64,000 nt of DNA from CAXBBB01 sp963793245 (GCA_963793245.1 CAWBZG010000005.1:896882-960881); one strand, 5' to 3'. Shown: positions 36,366 to 46,028, counted from the first letter of the stretch. A program made the numbers and translations. The notes: a model not told the origin generated them from the sequence alone.

Positions 36366-37703
36366 ATGGCGCAGATCCCCGCCCGGAAAACCTCCAATAA
36401 GAAGCTCTACATCGGCTTAGGCGTACTCGCCCTGCTGGTTGTCGTCGCCATCATCGCTGCCAGCATGTTAGGTGGCGGCGACAACGGGACGGAAGTCAAC
36501 GCAGAAGTCGCCAGTCGGCGTACGATCACTCAGGTCGTGACGGCGTCGGGGCGGATTCAGCCCGAGACCGAGGTCAAGATCAGCCCCGAAGTATCGGGCG
36601 AGATCATCGACCTGCGCGTAGCCGAAGGCGATGCGGTCCAGGCGGGTGACATCCTGATCCGCATCCGGCCCGACATCATCCAGGCCCAGGTCGAGCAGTT
36701 GCAGGCCGGTCTGTTGCAGTCGCGGGCGAGCCAGAGTCAGAGCGAAGCCAACCTGCTCAACGCGCAGCAGGATCTGGCGCGTAAGGAAGGGCTGGCAGCG
36801 CAAAACCTGATCGCCACGGCAGAACTCGAAGCTGCGCAGACGCAAGTTCAGGTCGCCGAGGCTCAGGTGCAGGGCGCTCGCTTCTCAGTTCAGTCGGCGG
36901 AAGCCCGGTTGCGTGAGTCGCGCGAGCAACTCGCCAACACGACCATCGTCGCGCCGATGAGCGGGACCGTCAGCCAACTTAACGTCGAGTTGGGCGAGCG
37001 CGTCGTCGGCACGAGCCAGATGGCCGGTACCGAGCTGCTGCGCATCGCGCAGTTGGAGCGGATGGAGATCGAAGTCGGCGTCAACGAAAACGACATCGTC
37101 AACGTGACGCTGGGAGACAGCGCGCTGGTCGAAGTCGACGCGTACCCCGACGTGCCGATGCGCGGCGTCGTGACCGAGATCGCCAACAGCGCCCGGCTCA
37201 ACGCGGCTGGGACCGATCAGGTGACCAACTTCCTCGTCAAAGTGCGCGTGTTAGGCGTCGGCATGCCCTCGCCCGGCGGCATCACGACGGCAGTCGCGCA
37301 GCCCGAAGTCGTCATCCCCGGCGGCGACGTACAGCTTCGCCCCGGCATGAGTGGGACGGTCGACGTGTTTACGCAGACGGCGCAGAGTGTGATCGCCGTG
37401 CCCATCGGTGCCGTCACCGCGCGCGACTTCAACAAAGTTCGCCCCGACACCACCGAAGGCGCCGTCGCGCCCAGCGGTGAGGACTTGCGCAAGGTCGTGT
37501 TCGTCGTCGAAGGCGGAAAGGCGCGGATGTTCGAAGTGTCGACCGGCATCGCCGACGCCACGCACATCCACATCCGCAGCGGCATCAGCGATACGGCGCG
37601 CGTCGTGACGGGTCCGTTCAGCGCGCTCAGCCGCACGCTCCGTCCCGACATGAGCGTCGTCATCAAAGAGAAGAGCCGATTCGACACGACCGACGAAAGC
37701 TGA
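36366..37703 (+). CDS. MacA-like periplasmic adaptor of an ABC export system
   Basis: A 445-residue protein anchored by one N-terminal membrane helix (LYIGLGVLALLVVVAIIAAS). Features are VASRRTITQVVTASGRIQPE, the biotinyl/lipoyl motif VSGEIIDLRVAEGDAVQAGD, a long Gln/Ala coiled hairpin, and TIVAPMSGTVSQLNVELGER. The loop and beta-barrel resemble MacA, which pairs with ABC permeases rather than RND pumps. It sits between tolC and an ABC ATPase gene. Confidence 0.92.
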   Translation: MAQIPARKTSNKKLYIGLGVLALLVVVAIIAASMLGGGDNGTEVNAEVASRRTITQVVTASGRIQPETEVKISPEVSGEIIDLRVAEGDAVQAGDILIRIRPDIIQAQVEQLQAGLLQSRASQSQSEANLLNAQQDLARKEGLAAQNLIATAELEAAQTQVQVAEAQVQGARFSVQSAEARLRESREQLANTTIVAPMSGTVSQLNVELGERVVGTSQMAGTELLRIAQLERMEIEVGVNENDIVNVTLGDSALVEVDAYPDVPMRGVVTEIANSARLNAAGTDQVTNFLVKVRVLGVGMPSPGGITTAVAQPEVVIPGGDVQLRPGMSGTVDVFTQTAQSVIAVPIGAVTARDFNKVRPDTTEGAVAPSGEDLRKVVFVVEGGKARMFEVSTGIADATHIHIRSGISDTARVVTGPFSALSRTLRPDMSVVIKEKSRFDTTDES

Positions 37704-37767
37704 TCGGCGACCCGCTCGTCCTACTCTAGCGCGTGATGGCGCGCCGACCTCCTGCCCGACCTTTTCG

Positions 37768-38526
37768 ATGACCGACACCGCTCCCCTGCCCTACTCTCCC
37801 GCTCCCGCCAACCGCGACGCGCTGATCCGCTTGCACGGCATCCAGAAGATGTACCAGATGGGTGCGGAAAAAGTCCACGCGCTGGCGGGCGTCGACCTAG
37901 AGATCGAAGCAGGCGAATACGTCGCGATCATGGGTCCGTCCGGTAGCGGCAAGTCGACGATGATGAACATCCTGGGTTGCCTCGACACGCCGACGGGCGG
38001 CACGTACGTCCTCAACGAGCGCGACGTCAGCCACATGACGGACGACGAACTGGCGACGGTCCGCAACGAGGAAATCGGCTTCGTCTTCCAGACCTTCAAC
38101 CTGCTGCCGCGCGTCGACTGCTTGAAAAACGTCGCGCTGCCTCTGGTGTACGCCGGAGTCTCGCCGCGCGACCGCAACGAACGCGCCGCCCAGGTGCTGA
38201 CGAACGTCGGCCTGGGCGACCGGCTGACGCACAAGCCCAACGAACTCTCGGGTGGTCAACGTCAGCGCGTCGCCGTAGCCCGCGCGCTGGTCAACGATCC
38301 GTCCATCCTCCTCGCCGACGAGCCGACGGGAAACCTCGATACCAAGACGAGCGAGGAGATCATGCTCTTGTTCGAAGAACTCTACCGAAAGGGCAACACG
38401 CTGCTCGTCGTCACGCACGAAGAGGACATCGCCCAGCATGCCCGCCGCATCGTCCGCCTGCGCGACGGATTGGTCGAAAGCGACGTGCGCGTAGACGAGC
38501 CTACGCTGGCTCGGGCGGCGGTGTAA
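37768..38526 (+). CDS. ABC transporter ATP-binding protein, MacB/LolD type
   Basis: A 252-residue ATPase: Walker A GPSGSGKST (residues 56-64), Q-loop FVFQTFNLLPR, signature NELSGGQRQRVAVARAL, Walker B SILLADEPTGNLDT and switch VVTHEED. FQTFNLLPR and EPTGNLD are typical of the LolD/MacB/FtsE class, which works with FtsX-like permeases. No permease gene follows; the next gene is convergent 15 bp away, so the permease must be encoded elsewhere. Confidence 0.94.
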   Translation: MTDTAPLPYSPAPANRDALIRLHGIQKMYQMGAEKVHALAGVDLEIEAGEYVAIMGPSGSGKSTMMNILGCLDTPTGGTYVLNERDVSHMTDDELATVRNEEIGFVFQTFNLLPRVDCLKNVALPLVYAGVSPRDRNERAAQVLTNVGLGDRLTHKPNELSGGQRQRVAVARALVNDPSILLADEPTGNLDTKTSEEIMLLFEELYRKGNTLLVVTHEEDIAQHARRIVRLRDGLVESDVRVDEPTLARAAV

Positions 38527-38541
38527 CTCTTGATTGGCCGA

Positions 38542-39477
38542 CTAGATTTCGTCGGCCAGTTTCTCGTCGCCGGTCATGATGCGCTTGCGTCCGAACCACG
38601 CCAGCGCGGTGACGAAGGCGAATCCGGCCAGCGCCAAACCGAGCGCAATCGGCCAATCCGGTCCGGGAGCGAGCAGGCGCGATGGATCGGGCACGCGTTC
38701 GACTATGCCGTCTTTGACGTGCTCGATGTAGGCAACCCACGGCCACAGCGCACGCAGCGATCCGGCGAGCAGGCCGACCAGGACCGCCATCGTCAGGTCG
38801 TGGTGATGGTCGAGCAGCCAACCGAGCAGCTTGGCGAACGCGCCCAGTCCGGTCGCGGCGCCCAGCGCGAAGATGGCGACGTAGCCCAGATCCAGGCTCC
38901 GCAGCGCGTCGAGCGTCGTCGTGTAGAGGCCGAGCACTTCGAGCAAGAACGCGCCGCTGACGCCCGGCAAGATCATCGCGTTGATGGCGATGGCGGCAGT
39001 CGCAAAAATGCGCAGCGCACCGGGATCAGCCGCATCGCCCGAGCGCGGCAGGCCGACGAGTAGGAACGCGATGACGGCAGCGACCAAGGCAATCACGTAG
39101 TGCGCGTTCTTGTGCTCGTGCCGCTCGCGCCACGGAATCACGAGCGACGCGGCGACCAGTCCAAAGAAGACTGCCCGGCACTCGACCGGATACGTTTCGA
39201 GCAGGTGCGGAATGAACAGCGACCCCAATCCAATCGCCAGCCCGATGCCGACGAGTAGCGGAAGCAGCAACCCCCACGGCAGCGCGACGAACGCCTGCAT
39301 CGCCTCACGGAATCGCCCACGGAGCAGCAGCAGGATCGCCGAGACGCCATCGCTGATCGCCCCGATCAACCGCGCGTAGATGCCGACGATGAGCGCCATC
39401 GTGCCTCCGCTGACGCCGGGAATGATATCGGCGCCGCCCATGAGCAGGCCCTGAAGGAAGTGCGTGACGAGGCGCAT
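38542..39477 (-). CDS. DUF368 membrane protein, probable undecaprenyl-phosphate translocase
   Basis: A 311-residue protein with about nine membrane helices. The diagnostic DUF368 opening is GLLMGGADIIPGVSGGTMAL, repeated in the second half as INAMILPGVSGAFLLEVLG. These two GVSGG-like re-entrant motifs are the family hallmark. Family members (PopT) have been shown to recycle undecaprenyl phosphate across the membrane for cell envelope synthesis. The gene stands alone after a hairpin separating it from the upstream gene. Confidence 0.92.
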   Translation of the reverse strand: MRLVTHFLQGLLMGGADIIPGVSGGTMALIVGIYARLIGAISDGVSAILLLLRGRFREAMQAFVALPWGLLLPLLVGIGLAIGLGSLFIPHLLETYPVECRAVFFGLVAASLVIPWRERHEHKNAHYVIALVAAVIAFLLVGLPRSGDAADPGALRIFATAAIAINAMILPGVSGAFLLEVLGLYTTTLDALRSLDLGYVAIFALGAATGLGAFAKLLGWLLDHHHDLTMAVLVGLLAGSLRALWPWVAYIEHVKDGIVERVPDPSRLLAPGPDWPIALGLALAGFAFVTALAWFGRKRIMTGDEKLADEI

Positions 39478-39574
39478 CGGCTGGAAGTCGGGTGAGCCGG
39501 TCAGAATAGGGCGGGCGCGCGGTAGCCGGGGTTACGTCGAGGCGAAAAACGACACGTGGGGCGGCGGCTGGAGG

Positions 39575-39608
39575 CAAAAGATGTCAACTCTGCGAGAGTT
39601 GACATCTT
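39575..39608 (-). terminator. Perfect 15-bp inverted repeat serving as terminator
   Basis: AAAGATGTCAACTCT (39576-39590) - GCG - AGAGTTGACATCTTT (39594-39608). On the reverse strand the stem ends in TTTT, 17 nt after the stop of the 129-residue gene, so it should terminate that transcript. Confidence 0.7.
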
Positions 39609-39624
39609 TGAATACTTTGACTCG

Positions 39625-40014
39625 TTAGCGCACGACTGATAAATTGGGCACCGCGCCCACGTTGACAATGAGCGCAGGTCCGTCGGCAGGCGTGATGCGC
39701 ACCAGGTTGCCCGAAAAACTCGAACGCACGAACACGCGCTCGCCGTCGCGATCCGTGAACCAGCCCAAGAGGTAGCTTCCGGCGTCAACGCCGTTTCGCT
39801 TGCTCAGACCTGCAACGTCATCCCTCGAAAGAGGATCGACCTGCACGATGGCGCTCCGGTCGACAGCGTAGCGATAAACCGCGCCTCGAACCACGATCTG
39901 CTCGCCGTCCGCATCGACCCACGAAATGGAGAACGCGGCGATCAGCAGCACGAAGAGGGCGACGCCGATTGCCAGCGCGCGCAGGCCGAAGCGGGTGTAG
40001 TAATCGTCGGCCAT
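39625..40014 (-). CDS. Small single-TM protein with PH-like beta domain
   Basis: A 129-residue protein with an N-terminal anchor (ALAIGVALFVLLIAAFSISW) followed by about 95 extracytoplasmic or cytoplasmic beta residues containing RGAVYRYAVDRSAIVQVDPL, FVRSSFSGNLVRITPADGP and a hydrophobic end. The pattern suggests a bacterial PH-like domain. It lies 12 bp downstream of the TPR gene on the same strand and is probably co-transcribed. No function is known. Confidence 0.5.
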   Translation of the reverse strand: MADDYYTRFGLRALAIGVALFVLLIAAFSISWVDADGEQIVVRGAVYRYAVDRSAIVQVDPLSRDDVAGLSKRNGVDAGSYLLGWFTDRDGERVFVRSSFSGNLVRITPADGPALIVNVGAVPNLSVVR

Positions 40015-40026
40015 CGCGCTGCAGGA

Positions 40027-41427
40027 TCAGAACCGCAATCGGCTGCGCAGGTGCGGGTCGTTGTAGAGTTCGGGGTAGCTCTGGCGGAAGGCGTCGCGCG
40101 TCTGCGGGTCCAGACGGAAGGCGGTTTCGAGCGAGGTGATCGTCTCGTCGCGTTTGCCTAGCGCGTAGAGCGCTTTGGCCTGCTGAAAGTAAACGCCAAC
40201 CATTTGCGGCGCGGCTTGCAGCGCATGGCGATAGGCGTCGAGCGCTTCGCTGGGGCGATCGGCTTCGAACAGGGTTTCGGCGTAGTCAAGCCACGACTCA
40301 CCGTTCTGCGGGTCCATCCTCACGACCGTCCGGTAGGCGTCCAGGGCCTGGGCGAGTTGGCCGCCGTTGTAGAGGCTATCGGCGCGGGCGTACCAGAACT
40401 CGGTCGTGTCGGGGCTGAGTTCGATGGCTTTGGTGAACGACCGGACAGCCTCGGTGTAGCGGCCCAGCGCGTCGAGGCAGCAGCCCATGCCGTACCACGC
40501 TTCGGCGTAGCCCGACTCGTGCGCAATCGCCTTCTCGAAGTAGCCGATGGCAGCGTCGTACTCGCGCTTCTCTTCGTAGGCCAGGCCGATGTTGTAGTAC
40601 GTCGCCGCGTCGTCGCCTTCGAGTACGATGACGTGCGCATAGGCGGCGATGGCCTCGTCCAGTTGGCCCAGATTGGCGAGCGTGTTGCCTCGGTTGTAGT
40701 GGGCCGAGGCAAAGCCTTCCTGAATCGCCAGGGCGAAGTCGTAGGCGTCGAGGGCGGGCGCGAACAGACCCGTCCGGTTGCGGACGATGCCCAGGTTGTA
40801 CCACGCATCCGCCGAGTACGGGTCGATGTCGAGGTGGCGCTCGTACGAGGCGATGCTGTCCTGGTCGCGGCCCAGACGGTCGTAGCAGTAGCCCAGTTCG
40901 TAGTGCGCCTCGGGGTGCTCTTCTTCGATCTCGATACACGCTTCGAAGCAGTCGACGGCCTCGTCGAGTCGGTCGGCGCGTTCGAGTGTCACGCCCAGGT
41001 GGAAGAGCGCGTCTTCGTACGTCGGGTCCATCTGGAGGACGCGTTCGTAGAGTTCGATAGCCTGCGCCGTCCGGCCCAGGTGGTCGTACGTCAGCGCCAT
41101 GTTGACGAGCGTCTCGGCATCCATCGGGCTGATCGAGAGCGCGCGCTCGTAGGCTTGCAGCGCGGCGCCGTGGCGTCCCATCAGGCCGAGCAACACGCCG
41201 CGTCGCATCCACGCCTCGGACTGAAACGGCTGGTCGCGCAGGATGTCGTCGATGACTTCGAGGGCGTCTTCGAAGCGTCCGTATTCGTAGTAGAACGTCG
41301 CGATCTCTTCGAGCGCCTGCGAGTCGAAATACGCGTTCGAGTCGTGCTCATACGACCGAATCAGGTCGCCGAGGCGGTCGTCATCGGCGTCGTCCGCGTG
41401 ATCAAACTCGAAGTCGAAGGGACCCAT
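40027..41427 (-). CDS. Tetratricopeptide-repeat protein
   Basis: A 466-residue cytoplasmic protein consisting almost wholly of TPR units (about 11), for example AWMRRGVLLGLMGRHGAAL, TLVNMALTYDHLGRTAQAIE and AWYNLGIVRNRTGLFAPALD. The acidic N-terminus FDFEFDHADDADDDRLGD precedes the repeats. No signal peptide or enzymatic domain is seen. TPR arrays mediate protein-protein contacts; the partner is unknown. It is probably transcribed with the small PH-like gene. Confidence 0.88.
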   Translation of the reverse strand: MGPFDFEFDHADDADDDRLGDLIRSYEHDSNAYFDSQALEEIATFYYEYGRFEDALEVIDDILRDQPFQSEAWMRRGVLLGLMGRHGAALQAYERALSISPMDAETLVNMALTYDHLGRTAQAIELYERVLQMDPTYEDALFHLGVTLERADRLDEAVDCFEACIEIEEEHPEAHYELGYCYDRLGRDQDSIASYERHLDIDPYSADAWYNLGIVRNRTGLFAPALDAYDFALAIQEGFASAHYNRGNTLANLGQLDEAIAAYAHVIVLEGDDAATYYNIGLAYEEKREYDAAIGYFEKAIAHESGYAEAWYGMGCCLDALGRYTEAVRSFTKAIELSPDTTEFWYARADSLYNGGQLAQALDAYRTVVRMDPQNGESWLDYAETLFEADRPSEALDAYRHALQAAPQMVGVYFQQAKALYALGKRDETITSLETAFRLDPQTRDAFRQSYPELYNDPHLRSRLRF

Positions 41428-41629
41428 AAACAGCGGCTATCAAAAGGGACGAGGAACGACAGAGAAACGCCGAACGTGCGTGCAGGATTCTAGTCAAGTA
41501 TAGGGGCAATGCCCGGTCGGTTCAAGCGCTTCGCCGAGGCTTGTCCTATGGTTGCAAAACGCGTTCCCGGCGGGCGTTCTTGTGCCCAACCGCCCGACAT
41601 TCCGCACCACGACCCTACCGCTCGACCCC

Positions 41630-42238
41630 ATGCTGATCACATTCGAAGGCCTCGACGGGTGCGGCAAGACGACGCAAGCACGCGCCGCGCAAGCGCACTT
41701 GGAGTCCAAGGGCAGACGCGTCCACCTGGTGCGCGAGCCGGGCGGCACAAGCCTGGGCGAGACCGTGCGTGCCCAACTGCTCGACCCCAAACTTCAGATC
41801 TCGGGTATGGCCGAACTGATGCTGTTCTCGGCGGCACGCGCCCAACTCGTCAACGAGATCCTCGTGCCGACGCTGGACCGAGGCGATGTGGTACTGTGCG
41901 ATCGATTCTACGACTCGACGCTGGCCTATCAGGGCGGCGGACGCGGAATGGACGTCGACTGGCTCGCCGGTTTTTGCCGACGCGTTACGGGCGGCCTCGC
42001 GCCGCGCCGCACGTACCTGTTGCGTATCAGCCCGCAGGTGGCGCGTGCTCGGCGATCGGGCCGCGACGAGGACCGGATGGAGCAGACCGGCGAAGCCTTC
42101 GCCGCTAGAGTCGCCGCGACGTACGACGCTCTTGCCACGCGTGAACCGCAGCGCTGGTGCGTGCTCGACGCCCACCGCTCGCCTGACGAGCTGAGCGACG
42201 TGATCCGCACCGATCTGGATGCGCTACTCAAGGCGTGA
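41630..42238 (+). CDS. tmk: Thymidylate kinase
   Basis: A 202-residue enzyme phosphorylating dTMP to dTDP. P-loop FEGLDGCGKTTQ (residues 4-15), substrate motif VREPGGTSLGE, DRFYDSTLAYQGGGRG (about residue 90) and lid-region RSGRDEDRMEQ are visible. The arginine-containing lid suggests the type II arrangement. ATG 41630 directly precedes the conserved ITFEG. Length is normal. Confidence 0.95.
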   Translation: MLITFEGLDGCGKTTQARAAQAHLESKGRRVHLVREPGGTSLGETVRAQLLDPKLQISGMAELMLFSAARAQLVNEILVPTLDRGDVVLCDRFYDSTLAYQGGGRGMDVDWLAGFCRRVTGGLAPRRTYLLRISPQVARARRSGRDEDRMEQTGEAFAARVAATYDALATREPQRWCVLDAHRSPDELSDVIRTDLDALLKA

Positions 42239-42334
42239 TTGTGGATGCCATCGTCCCTAACATTCCTGCGCGGACAGAGGTACAGAACGCCTGCTGTGGC
42301 GCCTCTTACTCTAACCCTGAGCGATGCTCGACTA

Positions 42335-43009
42335 TTAGAATACACTCGTTGAGGTGGGCGGCATGTCGCGAGGGAAATCGCCGGCGATCTCGCCTGAGAT
42401 TTTGATCGTCACCCAGATACAGAGGAGCAGGGCGACGAGGGCGCCGATGAGGACGGTCCACCGGGCGGTGTCGGCAGCGTTTCCGGCCTCCTGCCCGGCC
42501 GTTTGAGCGGCTTCGCGGTTGAGGGTGCGCAGTTCGGCCAAGCGACTGCGCGACTGCTCGAACGCAGGTACGAACGACTGAGCGTAGATCTCACGACGCG
42601 CATCAGGTTCGGCTGAAGTGACGCGCTCATAGGCGGCTTCCGCCTCGCCGAACGACTGGGACAACGCCGACGTGACCTCGCCTTCACCGTCGATGGTCAG
42701 GTTGCCACTCGCGATCTGGAGTGCTCTCTTAAATGCGGGATTGGCTTGGCGGGCGATGTTCTGGGCTTCGTCGTCGCGCCCGAGCAAAACCAGCAAAGCA
42801 GCGCTGTCCAGGCGTTCCAGCGCGATGTCCATGTCGGTCGCAGCGGCGAGCGAGCGCTCGTTTTCGACCAGAACGGTGTCTACGGAGCGGCCCAGCTGGT
42901 CAATCGTAGCCAGCGCTACAATCGAGATCACGACGAGCGGCAGGATGATGATCGCGAAGCCCGACGCGATACGCGTACGCAGCCGAATGCGGGAGGGAGG
43001 AATCGGCAT
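42335..43009 (-). CDS. Truncated methyl-accepting/kinase-type sensor module (two TM, no output domain)
   Basis: A 224-residue protein with TM1 (ASGFAIIILPLVVISIVALA), about 130 residues of a four-helix-bundle sensor (LVENERSLAAATDMDIALER, REIYAQSFVPAFEQSRSRLA), TM2 (WTVLIGALVALLLCIWVTIK) and a 16-residue tail. In chemoreceptors and KinB-like kinases a HAMP domain and output domain would follow TM2; here the frame stops at once. It is either a fragment or a stand-alone sensor. It lies 12 bp downstream of trkH on the same strand. Confidence 0.6.
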   Translation of the reverse strand: MPIPPSRIRLRTRIASGFAIIILPLVVISIVALATIDQLGRSVDTVLVENERSLAAATDMDIALERLDSAALLVLLGRDDEAQNIARQANPAFKRALQIASGNLTIDGEGEVTSALSQSFGEAEAAYERVTSAEPDARREIYAQSFVPAFEQSRSRLAELRTLNREAAQTAGQEAGNAADTARWTVLIGALVALLLCIWVTIKISGEIAGDFPRDMPPTSTSVF

Positions 43010-43021
43010 AACGAATTCAGA

Positions 43022-44365
43022 TTAAACGACGAGGTCTTCTTCGACCACTTCGATCGCGACTTGGTTCGGGCGCAGGAAGAGGGCCGACCCAAACGAGAGT
43101 GGCCCCAATCGCCCAGCGAACATGAGCAAGATGATGACGATTTTGCCCAGCGCGGTCAGATTGCCCGTGACGCCCATCGACAGGCCGACCGTTCCCAGCG
43201 CGCTCGCCGCTTCGAATGTGAGCACGTCGAATGGTGCGGCTTCGGTCAGCGTGAGTACGAACAGGCCCGCTAGCAGCATGACGGCGTAAAACGCCAGCGA
43301 CGCCGTAGCTGCTCGAACGCGCTCATCGGGCACGCGCCGCCCACGAAACGAGACGACTGAGCGCCCACGCAGCACGCTGCCCATGACGGCCCAAATCGCC
43401 GAGATCGTCGTCGTTTTCAGTCCACCACCTGTGCCTGAGGGCGACGCACCTACGAACATGAGTAAGATCAGCAGGAAGAGCGCGCCTTCGGACAGTGCGC
43501 CGATGGGTACGGTGTTGAAGCCGACCGTCGTCATGGCCGTCATCGACTGAAAAAAGGCTTCCATGATGCGCATCGCGGGCGGCCCAGCGAGTGTGTCCTG
43601 TCCAGACAGAAAAACGCCTATTGTGCCAGCAATGGTGAGCAGCAGCGTCAAGCGCAGGATGATGCGGCTCGTGAACGTGAGTTCTTTCTGCTGCCCCGAG
43701 AGCACGCGCCACACGTCGACGAAGACGATGAAGCCGACGGCTCCTAAGAATGCCAATGTTGAAATGACGACGTTGACACCAAAATTGCCCCGGAACGCTT
43801 CCAGGCTAGTGTCGAACAGGCTAAATCCGGCAGTGCAAAACGCGCTGATCGAGTGAAAGACGGCTTGATAAAACGCGTGCTCGACGCCAGCGTTGGCAAA
43901 CAATGCCCACAGCGCCAGCGCGCCGACCGTCTCGAACGCCACCGTGAACACGATGACGCCCTTAACGAACTCGTCGAGACGAAACGACTTGGGCATCGAA
44001 ATGTCGCTCTCCATCAGCCGACTTCCGCCCTTCGATAGGGTTCGCCCGCGCGCAAGGACGATGAACGATCCCATCGCCATATAGCCGATGCCGCCGATTT
44101 GGATGAGCAACAAGATGACAAGTTCGCCAAACAGCGTATAGGTGCCTGCCGGACTAACCGTCGCCAAACCAGTCGTTGAAACGGCGCTGGCAGCAATGAA
44201 CAGGTGGTCGAGAGAGGAGACGCCTCGTCCCGCGTTCGCGAACGGCGTCGCTAGCAGCAGCCAGCCGATGAGAATACAAGCGAGGTATCCGAGTAAGACT
44301 ACTTTGACCGGCTGCACATGGCGTGTAGCGCGCGTGAGGGCAATAATGATCGGCGAGCGAGACAC
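43022..44365 (-). CDS. TrkH/KtrB-type potassium uptake protein
   Basis: A 447-residue membrane protein with four pore-loop repeats whose filters are SAVSTTGLATVS, SAFCTAGFSLFD, MTTVGFNTVP and SALGTVGLSMGV, each keeping the central glycine. It takes up K+, with Na+ or H+ coupling in the family. The length of about 450 fits KtrB. No TrkA/KtrA gating protein is adjacent. Confidence 0.92.
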   Translation of the reverse strand: MSRSPIIIALTRATRHVQPVKVVLLGYLACILIGWLLLATPFANAGRGVSSLDHLFIAASAVSTTGLATVSPAGTYTLFGELVILLLIQIGGIGYMAMGSFIVLARGRTLSKGGSRLMESDISMPKSFRLDEFVKGVIVFTVAFETVGALALWALFANAGVEHAFYQAVFHSISAFCTAGFSLFDTSLEAFRGNFGVNVVISTLAFLGAVGFIVFVDVWRVLSGQQKELTFTSRIILRLTLLLTIAGTIGVFLSGQDTLAGPPAMRIMEAFFQSMTAMTTVGFNTVPIGALSEGALFLLILLMFVGASPSGTGGGLKTTTISAIWAVMGSVLRGRSVVSFRGRRVPDERVRAATASLAFYAVMLLAGLFVLTLTEAAPFDVLTFEAASALGTVGLSMGVTGNLTALGKIVIILLMFAGRLGPLSFGSALFLRPNQVAIEVVEEDLVV

Positions 44366-44510
44366 AGACGAGTCAGCGGTTGGGGGAAGACGGCGCGTCT
44401 ACTCGAAGGCCAGCGGAAAGAGTCGAAGAGTGGCGAGCGGGGCCTGATTTCATACGTCTACGCTCAGGATGACGTTTCTAAAAGCGCACCACTAAATCTC
44501 GGACCTGGCA

Positions 44511-46028
44511 TCATGGTTGACGGTAATTTGTGCGCCGATTCGCGTTGAGCAGAAGCCGTGCAGCCTCGATGTCTGGATCGCGTCCCTCGGACACATCGGT
44601 AGCAGTCCACTCGGTGGTGATGTCCGGCTTGATGGGGGCGTCAGGAGGAGCACTGGGACCGAGTTGACGCAGCAGCGGAATGTCGACGACGATGCCGGTT
44701 TGGGGCAGCGTCAGCATCACCATCAAGCCGCCCGTAATGCCTCTGCGGTTGCCGCCCAACGACTCTCCGACGAGCGTCGCGAGTCCGCTCCGGCGGAGGT
44801 GCACACCCAGCAGGAACGTCGCCGAGGTCTGGAAGGCATCCGTCAGCATGACGACGTGTCCCCCGAAGGCCTGAGGCGACGGCTCTACGTGCGAGCAGCC
44901 ACCCGCGCCGCGCAGTAGGTAGCGCCCGTCCGGTAGCCGCTCGAGAGCTTGGGCCGGGATCGGCTGCTTCCACCCCTCGTCCCACGAGCGCAGATAGGGG
45001 AAAAACGCCGGATCGGCGCGATCGGACGCGAGGAGCACACGGTCAATTGCGGCGCAGGGAACGGTCCGCTGTGTCAGGTACGACGCAACGTGTTCGTACC
45101 CCAGCGTTCCGCCCTCGACTCCGCGCGCGTCGAACATCAGGGCCGTCGCGCCGCTGTTCCGAACGGCACCGAACAACCGAGCGAGGACCGAGTCGGCGGG
45201 GGCCGAGAAGCGGTTGGACAGGAACGACCCGGCCCGCACATAAGCCGTCGAGTCGTCAATCAGCCGCCACGACCACGCGCGCTCGTCGTCGAACGCATCG
45301 ATACCGCTCGCGCGCAGCCGCTCACGGCGCTCCTGCTGACCAATCCGCTCGACTTCGACTACCTCGCTGTGCTGATCGTCTGGTCGCTGGATGTGCAGCG
45401 CTGTGGTTTCGCCGTCGCCGAATACAAGGGGATAGAGCCGGTCGAACTCGGGCCAGCCGCGCGGCAGCACGTGACCGGGAAGGATGCCGAGGCGGGTGCG
45501 TCGCTGAGCGTCCACTCCGCGTCCGTCGCCGCGCGTGAGGCCGACCAGTTGGTCGAGGAGCGACGAGGTCGAACGTTCGTCGATGGCATACACCGTCGTT
45601 CCGGAGGGAAGCAGGCCATCCGTCAGGTCGCGCGTGACGATCAGGTGCTCGTCTTCGCCCGCTCTTCCGACGCGAAAGAGAAACGGCAGCACGCGACTCG
45701 CATCTCGCGCATCGGCGACGGCACCCTGCTGGTTGTATGGGTTGACGAACGTGTGCCCGTCCCGCACGACCGCGAGTGCCTGCACGATGTGGAGCATGAC
45801 CGTCGACATCGACACGTTGCTAGGCCCCGCCGACAGTCGTTCGCGGGCGACTCGGATGGAGTCTTCGAACTCGTCACGCTGCTCAAACTCGTCGAGGGCC
45901 GGATGGTAGGCAATCAGGGTGCGCCGGAGCAGGTCGAGATCAGCGCGGACCGAGTCAGCGGAGAACGTCTGAGCGTGGAGGAGCGGTGGCAGCAGGATCG
46001 CGAAAGCGAAGAGGATGGCGAAGCGCAT
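44511..46028 (-). CDS. Secreted S41-family (C-terminal processing) peptidase-like protein
   Basis: About 505 residues beginning MRFAILFAFAILLPPLLHAQ. The N-terminal helical cap is followed by the tail-protease fold, with strands ATALMFDARGVEGG and GHVVMLTDAFQTSATFLLGV. The serine in QTSATF lies at the usual nucleophile position, and ESLGGNRRGITGGLMVMLTL fits the core. No clear PDZ motif was seen. An in-frame upstream extension (to 46382) overlaps the AraC-family gene on the same strand in another frame and is not used. Confidence 0.75.
   Translation of the reverse strand: MRFAILFAFAILLPPLLHAQTFSADSVRADLDLLRRTLIAYHPALDEFEQRDEFEDSIRVARERLSAGPSNVSMSTVMLHIVQALAVVRDGHTFVNPYNQQGAVADARDASRVLPFLFRVGRAGEDEHLIVTRDLTDGLLPSGTTVYAIDERSTSSLLDQLVGLTRGDGRGVDAQRRTRLGILPGHVLPRGWPEFDRLYPLVFGDGETTALHIQRPDDQHSEVVEVERIGQQERRERLRASGIDAFDDERAWSWRLIDDSTAYVRAGSFLSNRFSAPADSVLARLFGAVRNSGATALMFDARGVEGGTLGYEHVASYLTQRTVPCAAIDRVLLASDRADPAFFPYLRSWDEGWKQPIPAQALERLPDGRYLLRGAGGCSHVEPSPQAFGGHVVMLTDAFQTSATFLLGVHLRRSGLATLVGESLGGNRRGITGGLMVMLTLPQTGIVVDIPLLRQLGPSAPPDAPIKPDITTEWTATDVSEGRDPDIEAARLLLNANRRTNYRQP

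Noticed and set aside
39575..39608. Regulator binding site for the DUF368 gene
   Set aside because: The perfect stem, its position just after a stop codon and the reverse-strand T-run fit a terminator better.
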